Origin: Chloroflexota bacterium
GTDB lineage: Bacteria; Chloroflexota; Limnocylindria; Limnocylindrales; CSP1-4
NCBI GenBank assembly: GCA_003141455.1
Contig: PLMA01000038.1
Coordinates: 7,391-57,954 of the forward strand
Direction: 5' to 3'
DNA: 50,564 nt
The position numbers and the translations under genes are program-made. Positions within the stretch are counted from its first letter, which is position 1, and every line of letters begins with the position of its first letter. Shown here piece by piece: positions 7,939 to 16,616 of the stretch. The notes under the pieces are model-generated. The model was not told the DNA's origin. It ran no database searches and saw only the letters and a list, made by a program, of their open reading frames with translations.

Positions 7939-10900
7939 ATGACACGTAGATTTTCCAGTTGGTCGAACCTCCTTGCGATCGCCGCCGTGCTCGGTTTGGT
8001 CGCCCCCATCGCCTTGGTCGCGCCGCCCGTCGTGAAGGGCGCGGACACGGTCGTATCGAGCGTCAACTTCGACGACTCGACAATCGGCACCTGGACCCAG
8101 GATGGCAGCCCGACTCTGAGCTACGTCGACAATGGCACCGGCAAGGCGCTCAGCATCCTGCGCGCCGCCGACTACGAGGGCATCCAGTCGCCGACTGGGC
8201 TTCTCGCCGAGGGCACCACCTACACGTTCTCGATGCAGGCGAAGCTGCCTGATGGCACCGCCGGCACGGCCCCCGTCCGCTTCGTGGTCAAGCCCGCCTA
8301 CAACTGGGTCGGCAACACCACGATCGATGCCACAGGTTGGAAGACGGTCACCGGCACCTACAGCCTTCCCGCCGGCACTGACCTGGCGGCTGTTCAGATC
8401 TACATCGGCAGCGATAACCTCTCGCCCGCGGCTCCCTACACCATCCTGATCGACGACATCCTCATCACCGCCCCCGGCAGCGCCCCCGGTGGCACCGGCG
8501 TCCTCGACAGTGACTGCAGCAACGGCTACGTCGCCCTGACCTACGACGACGGCCCGTATGCCGGCCAGACGAACCTGCTGCTCACGGCTCTCGAAACGGC
8601 TCATCTCCGGGCCACGTTCTTCGATTGGGGCCAGCACATCGCGGGCAACGGGTCGCTCGTCACGGCTCAGGCCGCCAACGGTTGGGTTGGCAACCACACC
8701 TGGGACCATCCCCATCTACCGACGCTTACCGAGGCCCAGATCACCACTGAGCTGACCGACACTCAGAACGCCATCAAGGACATCACGGGCACGGCGCCCG
8801 CTCTCATGCGCCCGCCCTACGGCGAGACCAACGCGACCGTCAAGACCGTCGAGGCCAGCCTCGGGCTGACCGAGATCATCTGGGACGTCGATTCGCAGGA
8901 CTGGAACGGCGCGAAGACCCCGGCGATCGTTGCCGCGGTCCGCGCTGCGACGAACGGCCAGATAGTTCTCATGCACGATAACCTGGCGACGACGCGCGCC
9001 GCAGTCCCGCTGATCGCGGACGCCTTCACCGCCACCAAGAAGTGCCCCGGCATGATCAATCCCGCGACCGGCAAGGCAGTCGCGCCTCCGTCGCAGGTGC
9101 AAATCAACACCGACTTCGAGAACGGCATGGACGGCTGGGTGGCCCGCAACTCGCAGGGCAGCCCGACGGTCGCCCTTACGACCACCGAGGCTCACAGCCC
9201 GACCCACGCCGCCCTCGTCTCCAACCGGACCGGCCAGGGTGACGGCATCGGCCACGACGTCACCGGGCTCATGAAGGAAGGAACTCAGTACCTCATCACG
9301 GCCTGGGTGAAGTTCGCGGCCGGCAACGCGACCGACTCGATGTCGCTCTCCATGAAGCGCACGAACGGCACACCCGCAGTGGACACGTACGACACCGTCG
9401 CCGCGATCGTGGACGTCACGAGCACCTCGTGGAAGAAGGTGTCTGTCAAGTACACGATGGGTCCGGCGACCGATGGCGCGTTCCTATACTTCGAGACGAC
9501 TTACGGGCAAACCAACATCAACCCCTTCCTGCTCGACGACGTCAGGGTCGAGGTCTTCGTGCCCTCCGGGCGAGACCCCGACCTGCCCGGGCTCATGACC
9601 ACGGTCCCCTTCCGGTTGGGCGTGGCCGTTTCCTCGGCCGACCTCACGGGTGAGCCCGCCGCACTGCTTCTCCAGCATTTCAACCAGGTCACGCCAGAGA
9701 ACTCGATGAAGATCGAGGCCTGGTACGACGCCGACAAGAACTTCCGGATGAACCCGGAAGCGAAGGCGATACTCGATTTCGCGGTAGCGAACAACCTCCC
9801 GGTATACGGACACACACTGGTGTGGCACAGCCAGGTCCCGACCTGGTGGTTCAACGGTGCCGATGGAGTGACCCCTCTGACGTCGAGTGACGCAGACAAG
9901 GCCTTCTTCCGGACGCGGCTTCAGACACACATCACCAACGTCGCCAAGGCCATCAGCGACGAGTACGGACTGTTTGGCAGCTCCACCAACCCGGTCGTCG
10001 CGTTCGACGCGGTGAACGAGGTCGTATCGGACGGCACCACGGACCCGCAGGGCCTGCGCCAGAGCCCGTACTACCAGATCCTCGGTGAGGAGTACATCGA
10101 GGACGCGTTCAACTGGGCGAACCAGGCCTTCAACGTCACATATGCCGCGCCTGGGAGCAACCGCCCCGTCAAACTGACCATCAACGACTACAACACCGAC
10201 TCGTCGGGCAAGCGCCAGCGCCTGCACGACCTGGTCGCTCTCCTGCTCAGCCACAACGTGCCCGTGGATCTCGTTGGGCATCAGTTCCACATCAGCCTGA
10301 CCACGCCGGTCCAGAATCTCGATGCCGCTCTCGCGGCCTTCGAAGATCTGCCGGTCAAGCAGGTCGTCAGCGAACTGGACGTCAGCATTACCGATGCGGT
10401 CGACGACGCCAAGCTCATCGAGCAGGGTTACGTCTACCGCGACGCGTTCCGGGTCTTCCGCGCTCGTGCCACGGACCTCTTCTCCGTAACGGTTTGGGGC
10501 CTCTACGACACCGTCAGCTGGCACGCGACCCAGTACCCGCTCATCTTCAGCGACAGCCTGGCGGCCAAGCCCGCCTATCGCGGCGCTGCCGACTCGCCCA
10601 CGCTCGAGCCACGCACCCGCGCCGCGAACGTCTTCAAGGCAGATGTTGCGCTGGACAGCAGCGCGACGACCTCGGCCGAATGGAAGAAGCTACCGCTGTT
10701 CGTATTCGGCACCGGCGATAAGGTGAGCTTCCAGTCTCGCTGGATGCCGGACCACCTCAGCGTCTACGTGGCGGTCAAGGACGCCACCATTGGTGCTACC
10801 GATGGTCTGACATTCAAGGTGGCCGACCAGACCTATACGGTCGCGCGAGGCCAGAACGACGCGACGGCGATAACCACCGAGGTCGCCGGCGGCTGGCTGG

Positions 10901-12768
10901 CCGTGGTCCATCTCCCGCTCAGCAATGCGCAGGAGAAGGACAAGGTCCAGTTCGACGTCGCCGACACGGACGGCGCCACCGTCACCGATTGGAACGACGC
11001 CAATGCCATGGGCACCTTGACGCTCGTCGAGGCCCTGACCTTCACGAAGGTCGCGCCGACGACCGTCGCTCCCACGATCGACGGCGTAGAGGATCCGGGC
11101 ATCTGGAGTCTCTCGAACCCCGCGGTCCAGACCCTGAAGCAAGTCACCGGCACGGACACCGCGATCGGGTCGGCCAAGCTTCTGTACAAGGGCAACGTCC
11201 TCTACGTGTTCATGCACGTAGTCGACCCCGTTCTCGACGACACGAACTCCAACCCTTGGGAGAAGGACTCGGTCGAGATCTACGTCGACAACATGAACGC
11301 CAAGAGCAACGGATACCGCGTTGACGACATGCAGATCCGCATCAACTACAAGAACGAGGTCTCGTTTGGCAGCGGCGACACCGAGGCCAATCAGAAGGCT
11401 CGCCTTACCAGCGCGACCCAGATCGTCTCTGACGGCTATGTCGTCGAGGCTGCCATCAGCCTTCTCGGCGGCGGCGGCGTCAACTCGTACATCGGGCTCG
11501 ACGTCCAGGTCAACGACGCGTCGGGCGGCTCCCGCAAGGGCATTCGCAACTGGGCGGATCCCACCAACGCCGGCTACCTGAGCCCGTCTCACTGGGGAGT
11601 GGCCCTGCTTGGGACGGTCTCCGGAGCTACCTACGTCCCATTGACCCCGACGCGCATTCTCGACACCCGCGACGGTACCGGTCTGAGCGGTCTCTTCAGC
11701 AACCACGTGGCACGTACGTTCGCCGTCACCGGCCGTGGCGGCGTGCCACTCAACGCCGTAGCTGTGACCGGCAATATGACCGTGACCGGCCAGACGGGCC
11801 CGGGCTATCTGTTCATCGGTCCTAACCCGAGCAACGATCCCACGAGCTCGACGCTCAACTTCCCAGTCGCCGATGACCGAGCCAACGGGGTGACCGTCGG
11901 CCTAGGAGCCGGAGGGACCCTTAGCGTCACCTTCGTCGCCGGGGCTCCGGGTGCCATGGCCCACGTCATCTTCGATGTCACCGGCTACTTCACACCCGAC
12001 GCGAGCGGCGCCACCTACATAGCGCTCAACCCTGCCCGCATTCTCGACACCCGCGACGGTACCGGTCTGAGCGGTCCCTTCAGCAACCACGTGGCACGTA
12101 CGTTCGCCGTCACCGGCCGCGACGGCGTGCCACTCAACGCCATAGCTGTGACCGGCAACCTGACCGTGACGAGTCAGACGGGCCGCGGCTATCTGTTCAT
12201 CGGTCCTAACCCGACCAACGATCCCACGAGCTCGACGCTCAACTTCCCAGTCGCCGATGACCGAGCCAACGGGGTGACCGTCGGCCTAGGAGCCGGAGGG
12301 ACCCTTAGCGTCACCTTCGTCGCCGGGGCTCCGGGTCCCATCGCCCACGTCATCTTCGATGTCACCGGCTACTTCACACCCGAGGCGAGCGGCGCCACCT
12401 ACATAGCGCTCGACCCTGTCCGGATCCTCGATACCCGCAACGGTACCGGTCTGAGCCTTCGCTTCAGCTCCCACGCGGCGCGTACGTTCGGGGTCGCAGG
12501 CAGTGACGGCCTGCCATCCATCGCCATCGCTGTGACCGGCAACATGACCGTGACCGGCCAGACGGGCCGCGGCTACCTGTTCGTCGGTCCTAACCCGACC
12601 AACGATCCCACGAGCTCGACGCTCAACTTCCCGGTCGCCGACGACCGAGCCAACGGGGTGACCGTCGGCCTCGGTGCCGGAGGCACTCTGAGCGCCACCT
12701 ATGCCGCCCAGACTCTTGGGGCGACGACGCACGTCATCTTCGATGTGACCGGCTACTTCGTCCCATAG
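7939..12768 (+). CDS. Secreted multidomain CE4 deacetylase / GH10 xylanase with CBMs and triple C-terminal repeat
   Basis: A 1609-residue exported enzyme. Residues 1-35 are a Sec signal peptide (cleavage near VKGA). A CBM4/22-like module spans about 39-175. A NodB-type CE4 deacetylase spans 193-372, with TYDDGP (201-206), metal histidines H253 and H257, RPPYG (291-295) and H346. A second CBM4/22-like module covers 387-537. The GH10 endoxylanase covers 545-895, with acid/base E694 in DAVNEV and nucleophile E812 in VSELDVS. Two CBM9-like modules follow (about 900-1030 and 1035-1228), then three 128-residue repeats (1230-1609). It should cut xylan and remove acetyl groups outside the cell. The CBM22-GH10-CBM9 order is known; insertion of CE4 is less usual. 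Likely repressed through the 7873 operator. Confidence 0.93.
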   Translation: MTRRFSSWSNLLAIAAVLGLVAPIALVAPPVVKGADTVVSSVNFDDSTIGTWTQDGSPTLSYVDNGTGKALSILRAADYEGIQSPTGLLAEGTTYTFSMQAKLPDGTAGTAPVRFVVKPAYNWVGNTTIDATGWKTVTGTYSLPAGTDLAAVQIYIGSDNLSPAAPYTILIDDILITAPGSAPGGTGVLDSDCSNGYVALTYDDGPYAGQTNLLLTALETAHLRATFFDWGQHIAGNGSLVTAQAANGWVGNHTWDHPHLPTLTEAQITTELTDTQNAIKDITGTAPALMRPPYGETNATVKTVEASLGLTEIIWDVDSQDWNGAKTPAIVAAVRAATNGQIVLMHDNLATTRAAVPLIADAFTATKKCPGMINPATGKAVAPPSQVQINTDFENGMDGWVARNSQGSPTVALTTTEAHSPTHAALVSNRTGQGDGIGHDVTGLMKEGTQYLITAWVKFAAGNATDSMSLSMKRTNGTPAVDTYDTVAAIVDVTSTSWKKVSVKYTMGPATDGAFLYFETTYGQTNINPFLLDDVRVEVFVPSGRDPDLPGLMTTVPFRLGVAVSSADLTGEPAALLLQHFNQVTPENSMKIEAWYDADKNFRMNPEAKAILDFAVANNLPVYGHTLVWHSQVPTWWFNGADGVTPLTSSDADKAFFRTRLQTHITNVAKAISDEYGLFGSSTNPVVAFDAVNEVVSDGTTDPQGLRQSPYYQILGEEYIEDAFNWANQAFNVTYAAPGSNRPVKLTINDYNTDSSGKRQRLHDLVALLLSHNVPVDLVGHQFHISLTTPVQNLDAALAAFEDLPVKQVVSELDVSITDAVDDAKLIEQGYVYRDAFRVFRARATDLFSVTVWGLYDTVSWHATQYPLIFSDSLAAKPAYRGAADSPTLEPRTRAANVFKADVALDSSATTSAEWKKLPLFVFGTGDKVSFQSRWMPDHLSVYVAVKDATIGATDGLTFKVADQTYTVARGQNDATAITTEVAGGWLAVVHLPLSNAQEKDKVQFDVADTDGATVTDWNDANAMGTLTLVEALTFTKVAPTTVAPTIDGVEDPGIWSLSNPAVQTLKQVTGTDTAIGSAKLLYKGNVLYVFMHVVDPVLDDTNSNPWEKDSVEIYVDNMNAKSNGYRVDDMQIRINYKNEVSFGSGDTEANQKARLTSATQIVSDGYVVEAAISLLGGGGVNSYIGLDVQVNDASGGSRKGIRNWADPTNAGYLSPSHWGVALLGTVSGATYVPLTPTRILDTRDGTGLSGLFSNHVARTFAVTGRGGVPLNAVAVTGNMTVTGQTGPGYLFIGPNPSNDPTSSTLNFPVADDRANGVTVGLGAGGTLSVTFVAGAPGAMAHVIFDVTGYFTPDASGATYIALNPARILDTRDGTGLSGPFSNHVARTFAVTGRDGVPLNAIAVTGNLTVTSQTGRGYLFIGPNPTNDPTSSTLNFPVADDRANGVTVGLGAGGTLSVTFVAGAPGPIAHVIFDVTGYFTPEASGATYIALDPVRILDTRNGTGLSLRFSSHAARTFGVAGSDGLPSIAIAVTGNMTVTGQTGRGYLFVGPNPTNDPTSSTLNFPVADDRANGVTVGLGAGGTLSATYAAQTLGATTHVIFDVTGYFVP
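11626..12765 (+). repeat. Three tandem 384-bp (128-residue) repeats at the xylanase C-terminus
   Basis: Copies start at 11626, 12010 and 12394, an exact 384-bp period; the last is 372 bp before the stop. Each encodes a domain opening with ATY(V/I)xLxPxRILDTR(D/N)GTG and ending HVIFDVTGYF. Copies 1 and 2 differ at few nucleotide positions, including third codon positions, while copy 3 is more diverged in its first third. The domain resembles C-terminal repeats of surface-associated enzymes in Actinobacteria and Chloroflexota, so cell-surface or polymer attachment is the likely role (inference). Confidence 0.95.
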
Positions 12769-12779
12769 GGAGACAGAAA

Positions 12780-12801
12780 GGCCGCGCCTAACGGCGCGGC
12801 C
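12780..12801. terminator. Hairpin after the xylanase gene
   Basis: GGCCGCGCC, loop TAAC, GGCGCGGCC makes a perfect 9-bp stem starting 11 nt after the stop codon. There is no following T-run. It is a probable terminator or mRNA 3'-end stabiliser. Confidence 0.6.
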
Positions 12802-12853
12802 GCCCTATCAAGCAGCGCCCGGCTTCGAGTCCCCCGTGGCTATGGAGCCAAGG

Positions 12854-12872
12854 GAGCTCAGCGTCTGAGCTC
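12854..12872. terminator. Second hairpin in the convergent gap
   Basis: GAGCTCAG, 3-nt loop CGT, CTGAGCTC: a perfect 8-bp stem between two stronger hairpins in the 161-nt gap between the convergent xylanase and LacI genes. Confidence 0.4.
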
Positions 12873-12887
12873 TCGCCTCTGGGCCAA

Positions 12888-12927
12888 GAGATCGACGGCG
12901 GCTATCCGCCTTGCCGCCGTCGATCTC
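12888..12927 (-). terminator. 15-bp perfect hairpin after the LacI regulator gene
   Basis: Two perfectly complementary 15-nt arms (12888-12902 and 12913-12927) enclose a 10-nt loop. The hairpin begins 2 nt beyond the TAA of the minus-strand LacI gene and on the plus strand is followed by ATTTAA. It probably ends transcription from both converging genes. Confidence 0.65.
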
Positions 12928-12929
12928 AT

Positions 12930-13979
12930 TTAAGGCCGGAGCGGCGCTGTGCTCGAGCGTGTGACCAGCTCAGTCGCAAGTTCGACGCGCGTCTCGGCTG
13001 GCTGCTCACCGGCGGCGAGGCGAAGTACCAGGCGCGCCGCCGTGACGGCCATCTGAAAGAGCGGCTGTCGGATGGTGGTCAGGGGCGGGTTCGCCCACTT
13101 CGCAGTCGGCGTATCGTCGAAACCGATAACGCTCAGATCGTCGGGGATGTGGAGCCGCAGGTCTCGCGCCGCCAGATACACGCCCAGAGCCATGAGGTCG
13201 TTCAACGCGAATATAGCCGTGGGCCGCGTGGCCGGGTCGCAGTCGAGCAGAGCACGGCCCTCCTCGATCGCCTCGGGGACGTAGAAGTTGCCATGGCGGA
13301 TCAGCGCGGGGTCGACCTCGATTCCCGCCTCGTCCATTGCTGTCCGGTACCCGTCGAGCCGCGCCCGGCTGCACAACAGGGACTGGGGCCCCGCGATCAC
13401 CCCGATCCGACGGTGCCCGAGGGAGAGCAGGTGGCGTGTCGCCGCGAGGCCGCCACCCCAGTTCGCGGCACCGACTGACGGCGTGTCGTGGAGCGGCTCG
13501 CCGGTGGGGTCGATCACGACGAGCGGAATCCCGCGCGTGTGCAGTTGGCGGCGCAAATCCTCGTCGAGATCCGACAGGACTGCGATCACCCCCCTCGGGC
13601 GCAGTGCGAGGACGGTTTCGATCCATCCGCGACCGTTTGAGGGCGCTTCCGCCAGGTCCGACATCACTAGCCCAAGATCGTGCTGCGCCGCCACCCGCTG
13701 GACGCCCTTGATGATCTCGCCCGCCCACTCGCTCTCGAACTCATGGAAGGCGAGCTCCAGCAACGGCGCACTCCGTCCCCCACGCCGCGACGGCCGATAG
13801 CCCTGCTCGCGGATAACAGCTTCGACGCGCAGGCGGGTCTTGACCGACACATCCTTGCGGCCGTTGACTACCTTCGATACGGTGGGCACGGACACGCCTG
13901 CTCGGCGGGCGATGTTGGCGATCGTCAGCGGACCGGCGGGACTCGCGTCCCTACCCTGTTCGATGGGGTCCTGGGCCAT
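12930..13979 (-). CDS. LacI-family regulator, probable xylan/xylanase repressor
   Basis: A 349-residue LacI-type repressor. The N-terminal helix-turn-helix with hinge (TIANIARRAGVSVPTVSKVVNGR, residues 18-40) is close to that of actinobacterial xylan/cellobiose repressors. A periplasmic-binding-protein-like effector domain fills the rest, with FALNDLMALGVYLAARD and IPDDLSVIGFDDTPTAKW as standard blocks. The start at 13979 rather than 14123 is chosen because a TACACT box (13986-13991 on the minus strand) lies 6 nt before the ATG, so the mRNA would be leaderless, and because the 48 upstream residues look non-conserved. It converges on the xylanase gene whose leader has CGAAACTTTCG. Effector unknown; a xylo-oligosaccharide is likely. 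Confidence 0.85.
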   Translation of the reverse strand: MAQDPIEQGRDASPAGPLTIANIARRAGVSVPTVSKVVNGRKDVSVKTRLRVEAVIREQGYRPSRRGGRSAPLLELAFHEFESEWAGEIIKGVQRVAAQHDLGLVMSDLAEAPSNGRGWIETVLALRPRGVIAVLSDLDEDLRRQLHTRGIPLVVIDPTGEPLHDTPSVGAANWGGGLAATRHLLSLGHRRIGVIAGPQSLLCSRARLDGYRTAMDEAGIEVDPALIRHGNFYVPEAIEEGRALLDCDPATRPTAIFALNDLMALGVYLAARDLRLHIPDDLSVIGFDDTPTAKWANPPLTTIRQPLFQMAVTAARLVLRLAAGEQPAETRVELATELVTRSSTAPLRP

Positions 13980-13985
13980 GGCCCG

Positions 13986-13991
13986 AGTGTA
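13986..13991 (-). promoter_or_regulatory. -10 box of a leaderless promoter for the LacI gene
   Basis: On the minus strand the box reads TACACT, followed by exactly 6 nt and then the ATG at 13979, so transcription would begin at or next to the start codon. No good -35 is seen. Confidence 0.4.
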
Positions 13992-14138
13992 CAGAATTCC
14001 ACGGTCGCTCTGGGGCGCGGATTCGGGTTCGGTGGCCTCGGATTGACCTTGAGCGCCGCCAAGAGGGGACAACGGCGGTCTCGCGACGCGCTCGTCGGTT
14101 CCGCGAATTCGGCTGGCGGCCATTCTTCGGTGGCCAGC

Positions 14139-15158
14139 TCAGCTTCGAGTCTTGACGAAGTCGATGACCTCGGACAGATAGCCGTGGGCCAGACAGACGA
14201 CCGTGTCGGCCCCGCCGTAGTAGATCGTCAGGCGGTCGGTCGGCCGGTCGAGAAGAGCAGCGCAGGGGAACACGACATTCGGGGTGTCACCGACCTGCTC
14301 GTAGAGCATTTGGGGAGAGAGGATGTAGTCGCGGCTGCGGGCGATCACCTTCCACGGCTCGTCCAGGTCCAGCAGAGCGGCGCCCATCGAGTAGACAAAC
14401 CCGTTGCAGGAGGTCAGGACGCCGTGATAGATGAGCAGCCAGCCTTCTGGGGTCTCGATCGGAGTTGGGCCTGCCCCGATCTTGGTCGCCTCCCAGGTCC
14501 ACGCCTTGGGTGCCATGACGTGGCGATGGCGGCCCCAGTGGGTCAGGTCCGGGCTTGCGGAGACGAAGATGTCGCCGAAGGGAGTGTGGCCTTGGTCGCT
14601 CGGCCGAGACAGCATCAGGTAGGCGCCGCCCACCTTGCGCGGGAAGAGAACGCCGTTTCGGTTGTAGGGCAGGAAGGCATTGTCGAGCTGGTGGAAGGTC
14701 TCGAAGTCGTAGGTGAAGCCCACGCCGATCGTTGGACCGTGGTAGCCGTTGCACCAGGTCACGTAGTACCGGTCTTCCAGCCAGGTCACACGAGGGTCGT
14801 AAGCGTGCTCGAAACGTTCCTGGATCTCGGCCGCGCGCGCATCGCCGGCGTTCCATTTGATCGTTTCGGGCTCGATCGTCCAATCCACCCCGTCCGCGCT
14901 GCGGCCGGCGTGGAGGTTCATCAGACGAGTGGTGTCGTCAACCCGGAAGACGCCGGCATATCCGTCATGGAACGGAACCACCGCCGAATTGAAGATGCTG
15001 TTGGAGCGGGCGATCTGATCGCGTCGAATGATCGGATTGCGGCTCGACCGCCACACCACTTCAGAACTGCCGGCCGGCCGATCCTCCCACGGGATCATCG
15101 GGAGCGCCTCCGGGGGTGCGGCGCTCTCCAGCGCAGCGACGTCCTTGAGGGAGTTCAT
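14139..15158 (-). CDS. GH130-family glycoside phosphorylase
   Basis: A 339-residue five-bladed beta-propeller enzyme of family GH130, which phosphorolyses beta-mannosides (for example beta-1,4-mannosyl-glucose or mannooligosaccharides). D121 in [17 protein letters not shown] is the conserved catalytic aspartate. Other blocks are [19 protein letters not shown] near the N-terminus, a [25 protein letters not shown] segment, and an FPCAALLD...[10 protein letters not shown]-terminus. No signal peptide is present, so it is cytoplasmic. AGGAAGGG (15163-15170, minus strand) is its ribosome site. It lies 15 nt after the LacI-2 gene and is co-transcribed with it. The subgroup and exact substrate are not resolved from sequence. 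Confidence 0.88.
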   Translation of the reverse strand: MNSLKDVAALESAAPPEALPMIPWEDRPAGSSEVVWRSSRNPIIRRDQIARSNSIFNSAVVPFHDGYAGVFRVDDTTRLMNLHAGRSADGVDWTIEPETIKWNAGDARAAEIQERFEHAYDPRVTWLEDRYYVTWCNGYHGPTIGVGFTYDFETFHQLDNAFLPYNRNGVLFPRKVGGAYLMLSRPSDQGHTPFGDIFVSASPDLTHWGRHRHVMAPKAWTWEATKIGAGPTPIETPEGWLLIYHGVLTSCNGFVYSMGAALLDLDEPWKVIARSRDYILSPQMLYEQVGDTPNVVFPCAALLDRPTDRLTIYYGGADTVVCLAHGYLSEVIDFVKTRS

Positions 15159-15173
15159 CGAGACCCTTCCTGT

Positions 15174-16280
15174 CTACACCGGCTGCGCTTCGGGGTGGAG
15201 CATGGGCACCTTCTCAGCCAACCGCAGAGCCGGCTCCAGGGTGCGGACGGTCCCGCGCTCGATGAGATGTGGCCGGACGAGCGTGGCGGTGACGCATTCC
15301 TCGCCGACCTCGAGCCGGTGCGCCAGCAGCGTAACGGCCAGCCGCCCCATGCCGACCTTGTCGACTGCCATCGTGGTCAGGGCCGGTGTTATGAAGCTCG
15401 CCATGTCGATATCGTCGAAGCCGACAACGGACACCTGGTCCGGCACCGATATGCCTGCCAGGCGGGCGGCCTGGATGAACGTGATCGCGACCAGGTCGTT
15501 GGCGCAGAAGATCGCCGTCACGTTTCCGTGGGCGCGCAGGTAGCTGATGGCGGAGGCGGCGGCCGTCTCGTGCTCGTAGTAGGGCGCGTCGATGTAGCGC
15601 GGAGTCAGGCCAGCTTCGGCCATAGCCTCCTCGTAGCCACGACGCCGCTGCAGGATGCTCGGGAAGGCGCCTGGCTCGGTGCCAAGGATGGCGATGTGGC
15701 GGTGTCCGTGGCTGACGAGGTGCTCGACCGCGGCTCTGGCTCCCAGGATGTTGTCGGTCTCCACTGTGTCGAACACCCCGTCCTCGGCGTAGGCATCGAC
15801 CAGGACCGCCGGTAGCGCCCCCTCCAGGAGCGGGGTCAAGGGGCTGGCGAAGTGAGCGCCTACGAAGATCAGCCCGTCGCTCAGCTGGTCGGTAACCGAA
15901 TGCGGCACCTCGATCGGGTGGTTGAACTGGTCGACCGGCATGATGGCAAGAATCAACCGGATGTGGAGCCTGCGGCAGCGCTCCTCGACTCCGGCCAGCA
16001 CGGGGCCGTAGAAGCGGTTGGCACCCGGCGAGTCGCCGTGGAGGGCCCTGATCACCAGGGTGACCGTCATCGGCTTGTGACGATTGCGGGAGAGGCCGGA
16101 GATCGGTCTGTAGCCGAGGATCCGGGACGCCTCAACGACGCGCTCCCGAGTTGCCTCTGAAACCCCGGGCTTGCCTCGCAGCGCGAGCGACACCGCCGCC
16201 GGTGAGAGGCTCACAGTGGCAGCGATGTCGGCAAGTGTCGCTGACTTGTGTCCGGTACCCCTCGCCAAAGGTCGCTCCAT
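15174..16280 (-). CDS. LacI-family regulator of the glycan phosphorylase/transport locus
   Basis: A 368-residue LacI-type regulator. The helix-turn-helix occupies about residues 14-40 (SATLADIAATVSLSPAAVSLALRGK), followed by the hinge and a periplasmic-binding-like effector domain with FCANDLVAITFIQAARLAGISVPDQVSVVGFDDIDMASF. It is the first gene of a two-gene operon with GH130 and is divergent from the importer and GH94 genes. Its own leader and the importer promoter share the motif CTACTAAA, so it probably represses both directions and itself. The effector may be a short beta-glycan (inference). Confidence 0.87.
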   Translation of the reverse strand: MERPLARGTGHKSATLADIAATVSLSPAAVSLALRGKPGVSEATRERVVEASRILGYRPISGLSRNRHKPMTVTLVIRALHGDSPGANRFYGPVLAGVEERCRRLHIRLILAIMPVDQFNHPIEVPHSVTDQLSDGLIFVGAHFASPLTPLLEGALPAVLVDAYAEDGVFDTVETDNILGARAAVEHLVSHGHRHIAILGTEPGAFPSILQRRRGYEEAMAEAGLTPRYIDAPYYEHETAAASAISYLRAHGNVTAIFCANDLVAITFIQAARLAGISVPDQVSVVGFDDIDMASFITPALTTMAVDKVGMGRLAVTLLAHRLEVGEECVTATLVRPHLIERGTVRTLEPALRLAEKVPMLHPEAQPV

Positions 16281-16283
16281 CTG

Positions 16284-16292
16284 CTACTAAAA
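16284..16292. promoter_or_regulatory. CTACTAAAA operator-like motif in the LacI-2 leader
   Basis: CTACTAAAA lies 4 nt from the regulator start codon. It continues as TAAA-ATGC-TTTA, a short inverted repeat. The same 8-mer CTACTAAA recurs twice near the importer promoter. Confidence 0.45.
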
Positions 16293-16302
16293 TGCTTTAC
16301 CT

Positions 16303-16332
16303 ACACTATCAGCCGACGATTGCTCGGGTCAA
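16303..16332 (-). promoter_or_regulatory. Putative sigma70-type promoter of the LacI-2/GH130 operon
   Basis: On the minus strand TTGACC (16327-16332) and TAGTGT (16303-16308) are separated by 18 nt. Transcription would start near 16296, just before the CTACTAAAA motif at 16284-16292, so a bound repressor would block its own gene. Confidence 0.5.
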
Positions 16333-16414
16333 CCAGATCTCGTGCGTACCGAAGCGCCAGTCGAGCGTGGACGGCCAGTCAGGCGCCCCCAGAGGCATCT
16401 GCCAAAGGCCGACA

Positions 16415-16441
16415 CTACTAAAAGTATAGTCAAACTTTTAG
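16415..16441. promoter_or_regulatory. Operator-like inverted repeat upstream of the importer promoter
   Basis: CTACTAAAAG begins at 16415. Its CTAAAAG (16418-16424) is repeated inverted as CTTTTAG (16435-16441) with a 10-nt centre. The repeat ends one base before the -35 hexamer, a typical repressor position. Confidence 0.5.
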
Positions 16442-16442
16442 A

Positions 16443-16471
16443 TTGACACGCTACTAAACGCGGTCTACTGT
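16443..16471 (+). promoter_or_regulatory. Sigma70-type promoter of the oligosaccharide importer operon
   Basis: A consensus -35 TTGACA (16443-16448), 17-nt spacer, and -10 TACTGT (16466-16471). A third CTACTAAA motif (16451-16458) sits inside the spacer, where a LacI-type protein would exclude RNA polymerase. This is the best-formed promoter I found in the window. Confidence 0.6.
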
Positions 16472-16616
16472 CGTGTGCGCCGATGACCGGCCCCCCGTCA
16501 CGGGGCGACCGACGGAGTTGGTGGTTCGGCTTTAGCCATGCGGGGCGTTCAGCGTGCCCGACCTGCTCTGGGCCAATGCGCTGCTCCTGCGCTCCTCATG
16601 GGGAAGGAGGAAAGGG

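Larger units (their letters stand above)
16281..16616. promoter_or_regulatory. Divergent regulatory region between LacI-2 and the importer operon
   Basis: This 336-nt gap holds no gene and is visibly richer in A+T than its surroundings. It contains promoter-like elements for both directions, three CTACTAAA motifs (16284-16291, 16415-16422, 16451-16458), and an inverted repeat CTAAAAG/CTTTTAG. The last 15 nt contain the strong ribosome site GGAAGGAGG for the binding protein. Confidence 0.7.

Noticed and set aside
13680..15815. 711-codon plus-strand frame over LacI, GH130 and LacI-2
   Set aside because: It is antisense to three genes with intact catalytic or HTH motifs and has no recognisable domain.
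16554..16616. Upstream extension of the binding-protein frame
   Set aside because: The ATG at 16617 has an excellent ribosome site and begins a proper lipoprotein signal; the extra 21 residues would spoil it.
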